Below are positions 63,321 to 64,000 of a DNA stretch of 64,000 nt, piece after piece. The DNA comes from Allostella vacuolata (lineage in GTDB: Bacteria > Pseudomonadota > Alphaproteobacteria > ATCC43930 > Allostellaceae): assembly GCA_006739055.1 (NCBI GenBank), contig AP019702.1, positions 4,861,388 through 4,925,387 of the forward strand, given 5' to 3'. The number at the start of each line of letters is the position of its first letter. Position 1 is the first letter of the stretch. Both the position numbers and the translations under genes were made by a program. The notes below the pieces were generated by a model. The model did no database searches. It worked only from the letters and a program-made list of their open reading frames with translations, and had not been told where the DNA came from.

Positions 63321-63697
63321 CAGATGCCCCGTTCCTTGAAGACTTCGCGGGCGATGCGGAAGCTGTCGATCGACGCCGGCACCCCGCAATAGACCGCGGT
63401 CTGGAGGAAGACCTCCATGATCTCGTCCTTGGTCACGCCGTTGTTGAGCGCGCCGTTGATATGCAGCTTGATCTCGTGAGGGCGGTTCAACGCCGTCAGC
63501 ATGGCGAGGTTGAGCAGCGAGCGCGTCTTGCGCGGCAGGCCGGGCCGGGTCCAGATCGCCCCCCAGGCCGCCTCGGTCACATACTCCTGCAGGGGCCGGG
63601 TGAAGTCGTCCGCCCCCTGGATCGCCTTGTCGACATAGTCCGAGCCCAGCACTTCCCGCCGGACGGCGAGCCCGCGGTCATAGCGATCCTGGTCCAT
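63320..63697 (-). CDS. carboxymuconolactone decarboxylase-like protein (PcaC type)
   Basis: 125-residue AhpD-fold protein without the CxxC of AhpD, matching the PcaC group (RSLLNLAMLTALNRPHEIKL, LHINGALNNGVTKDEIMEVF, TAVYCGVPASIDSFRIA). The enzyme PcaC decarboxylates carboxymuconolactone in aromatic catabolism; near-relatives have other or no known activity. It is the first gene of the operon with the dehydrogenase and the MBL enzyme. No other pca genes are seen. Confidence 0.82.
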   Translation of the reverse strand: MDQDRYDRGLAVRREVLGSDYVDKAIQGADDFTRPLQEYVTEAAWGAIWTRPGLPRKTRSLLNLAMLTALNRPHEIKLHINGALNNGVTKDEIMEVFLQTAVYCGVPASIDSFRIAREVFKERGI

Positions 63698-63801
63698 GCG
63701 CTTCCTTCCCGATGATCGGCCCGATTGTCGGATTGTCCGACGAGCGCCGATTGGGCGACGCCGCCATGCCCGCCGTCAAGCGGGCATGGCGGGGATGCCG
63801 T

Positions 63802-64000
<199 letters not shown>

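Overview
The window is a gene-dense chromosomal segment of a very high G+C bacterium, almost certainly an alphaproteobacterium and probably Rhodospirillales-like. Grounds: a split proton-translocating transhydrogenase, a PetP/PetR-like MarR plus OmpR-type pair, GANTC sites clustered in a low-G+C gap, many CaiB/BaiF, crotonase and LysR genes, and alphaproteobacterial small proteins such as DUF6356. No rRNA, tRNA, CRISPR array or prophage was seen. All names come from reading translated sequence by eye; no search was run.

Layout. 0-7 kb: pntAB-pntB, an Lrp regulator, an ELM1-family gene, a GT39-like glycosyltransferase, trxB and a LysR gene. 7-20.6 kb: a structured possible ncRNA with a strong terminator, an Rnk-like factor, a PPOX flavoprotein, msrP, a hydratase, an EF-G-like GTPase, DUF72, an aspartate aminotransferase, an RTX repeat protein, an AhpD/peroxiredoxin pair, an AAA ATPase, a kinase-like phosphotransferase and an SDR. 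20.6-31.9 kb: a 29-bp inverted repeat, uvrB-SDR, an A+T-rich gap with DnaA-box-like sites, then uvrC-pgsA-mobB-moeA-moaD-moaE-yqhA-pentapeptide-speG as a tightly packed run, then bioY. 31.9-36.7 kb: an ilvE-type aminotransferase, MarR/OmpR/histidine kinase, a second Lrp gene and two small DUF genes.

36.7-49.2 kb is a catabolic block: D-aminoacylase, MFS transporter, CaiB-PrpD-HMG-CoA-lyase-crotonase-CaiB on the minus strand, then a YciI-like protein, two more crotonases, MaoC, an NTF2-like protein and an ArsR regulator. It looks like a route activating an organic acid to a CoA ester, (de)hydrating it and cleaving it with an HMGL-type lyase. 49.2-55.9 kb: NIPSNAP and ABM proteins, a secreted nonapeptide-repeat protein, DoxX, WD40 plus a His-rich CobW GTPase, a LysR gene and two DMT transporters.

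The clearest accessory feature is a ~2.95-kb element (55854-58805) flanked by CTAG on both sides and bounded by inverted IS481-like ends. It carries a KAP-family P-loop NTPase, a candidate anti-phage gene, and sits exactly at the stop codons of two convergent genes. The window ends with two tandem LigB-type dioxygenases and a divergent LysR gene, a lactonase-like MBL hydrolase, a 3-hydroxyisobutyrate-dehydrogenase-like enzyme, a carboxymuconolactone decarboxylase-like protein and a truncated old-yellow-enzyme gene.
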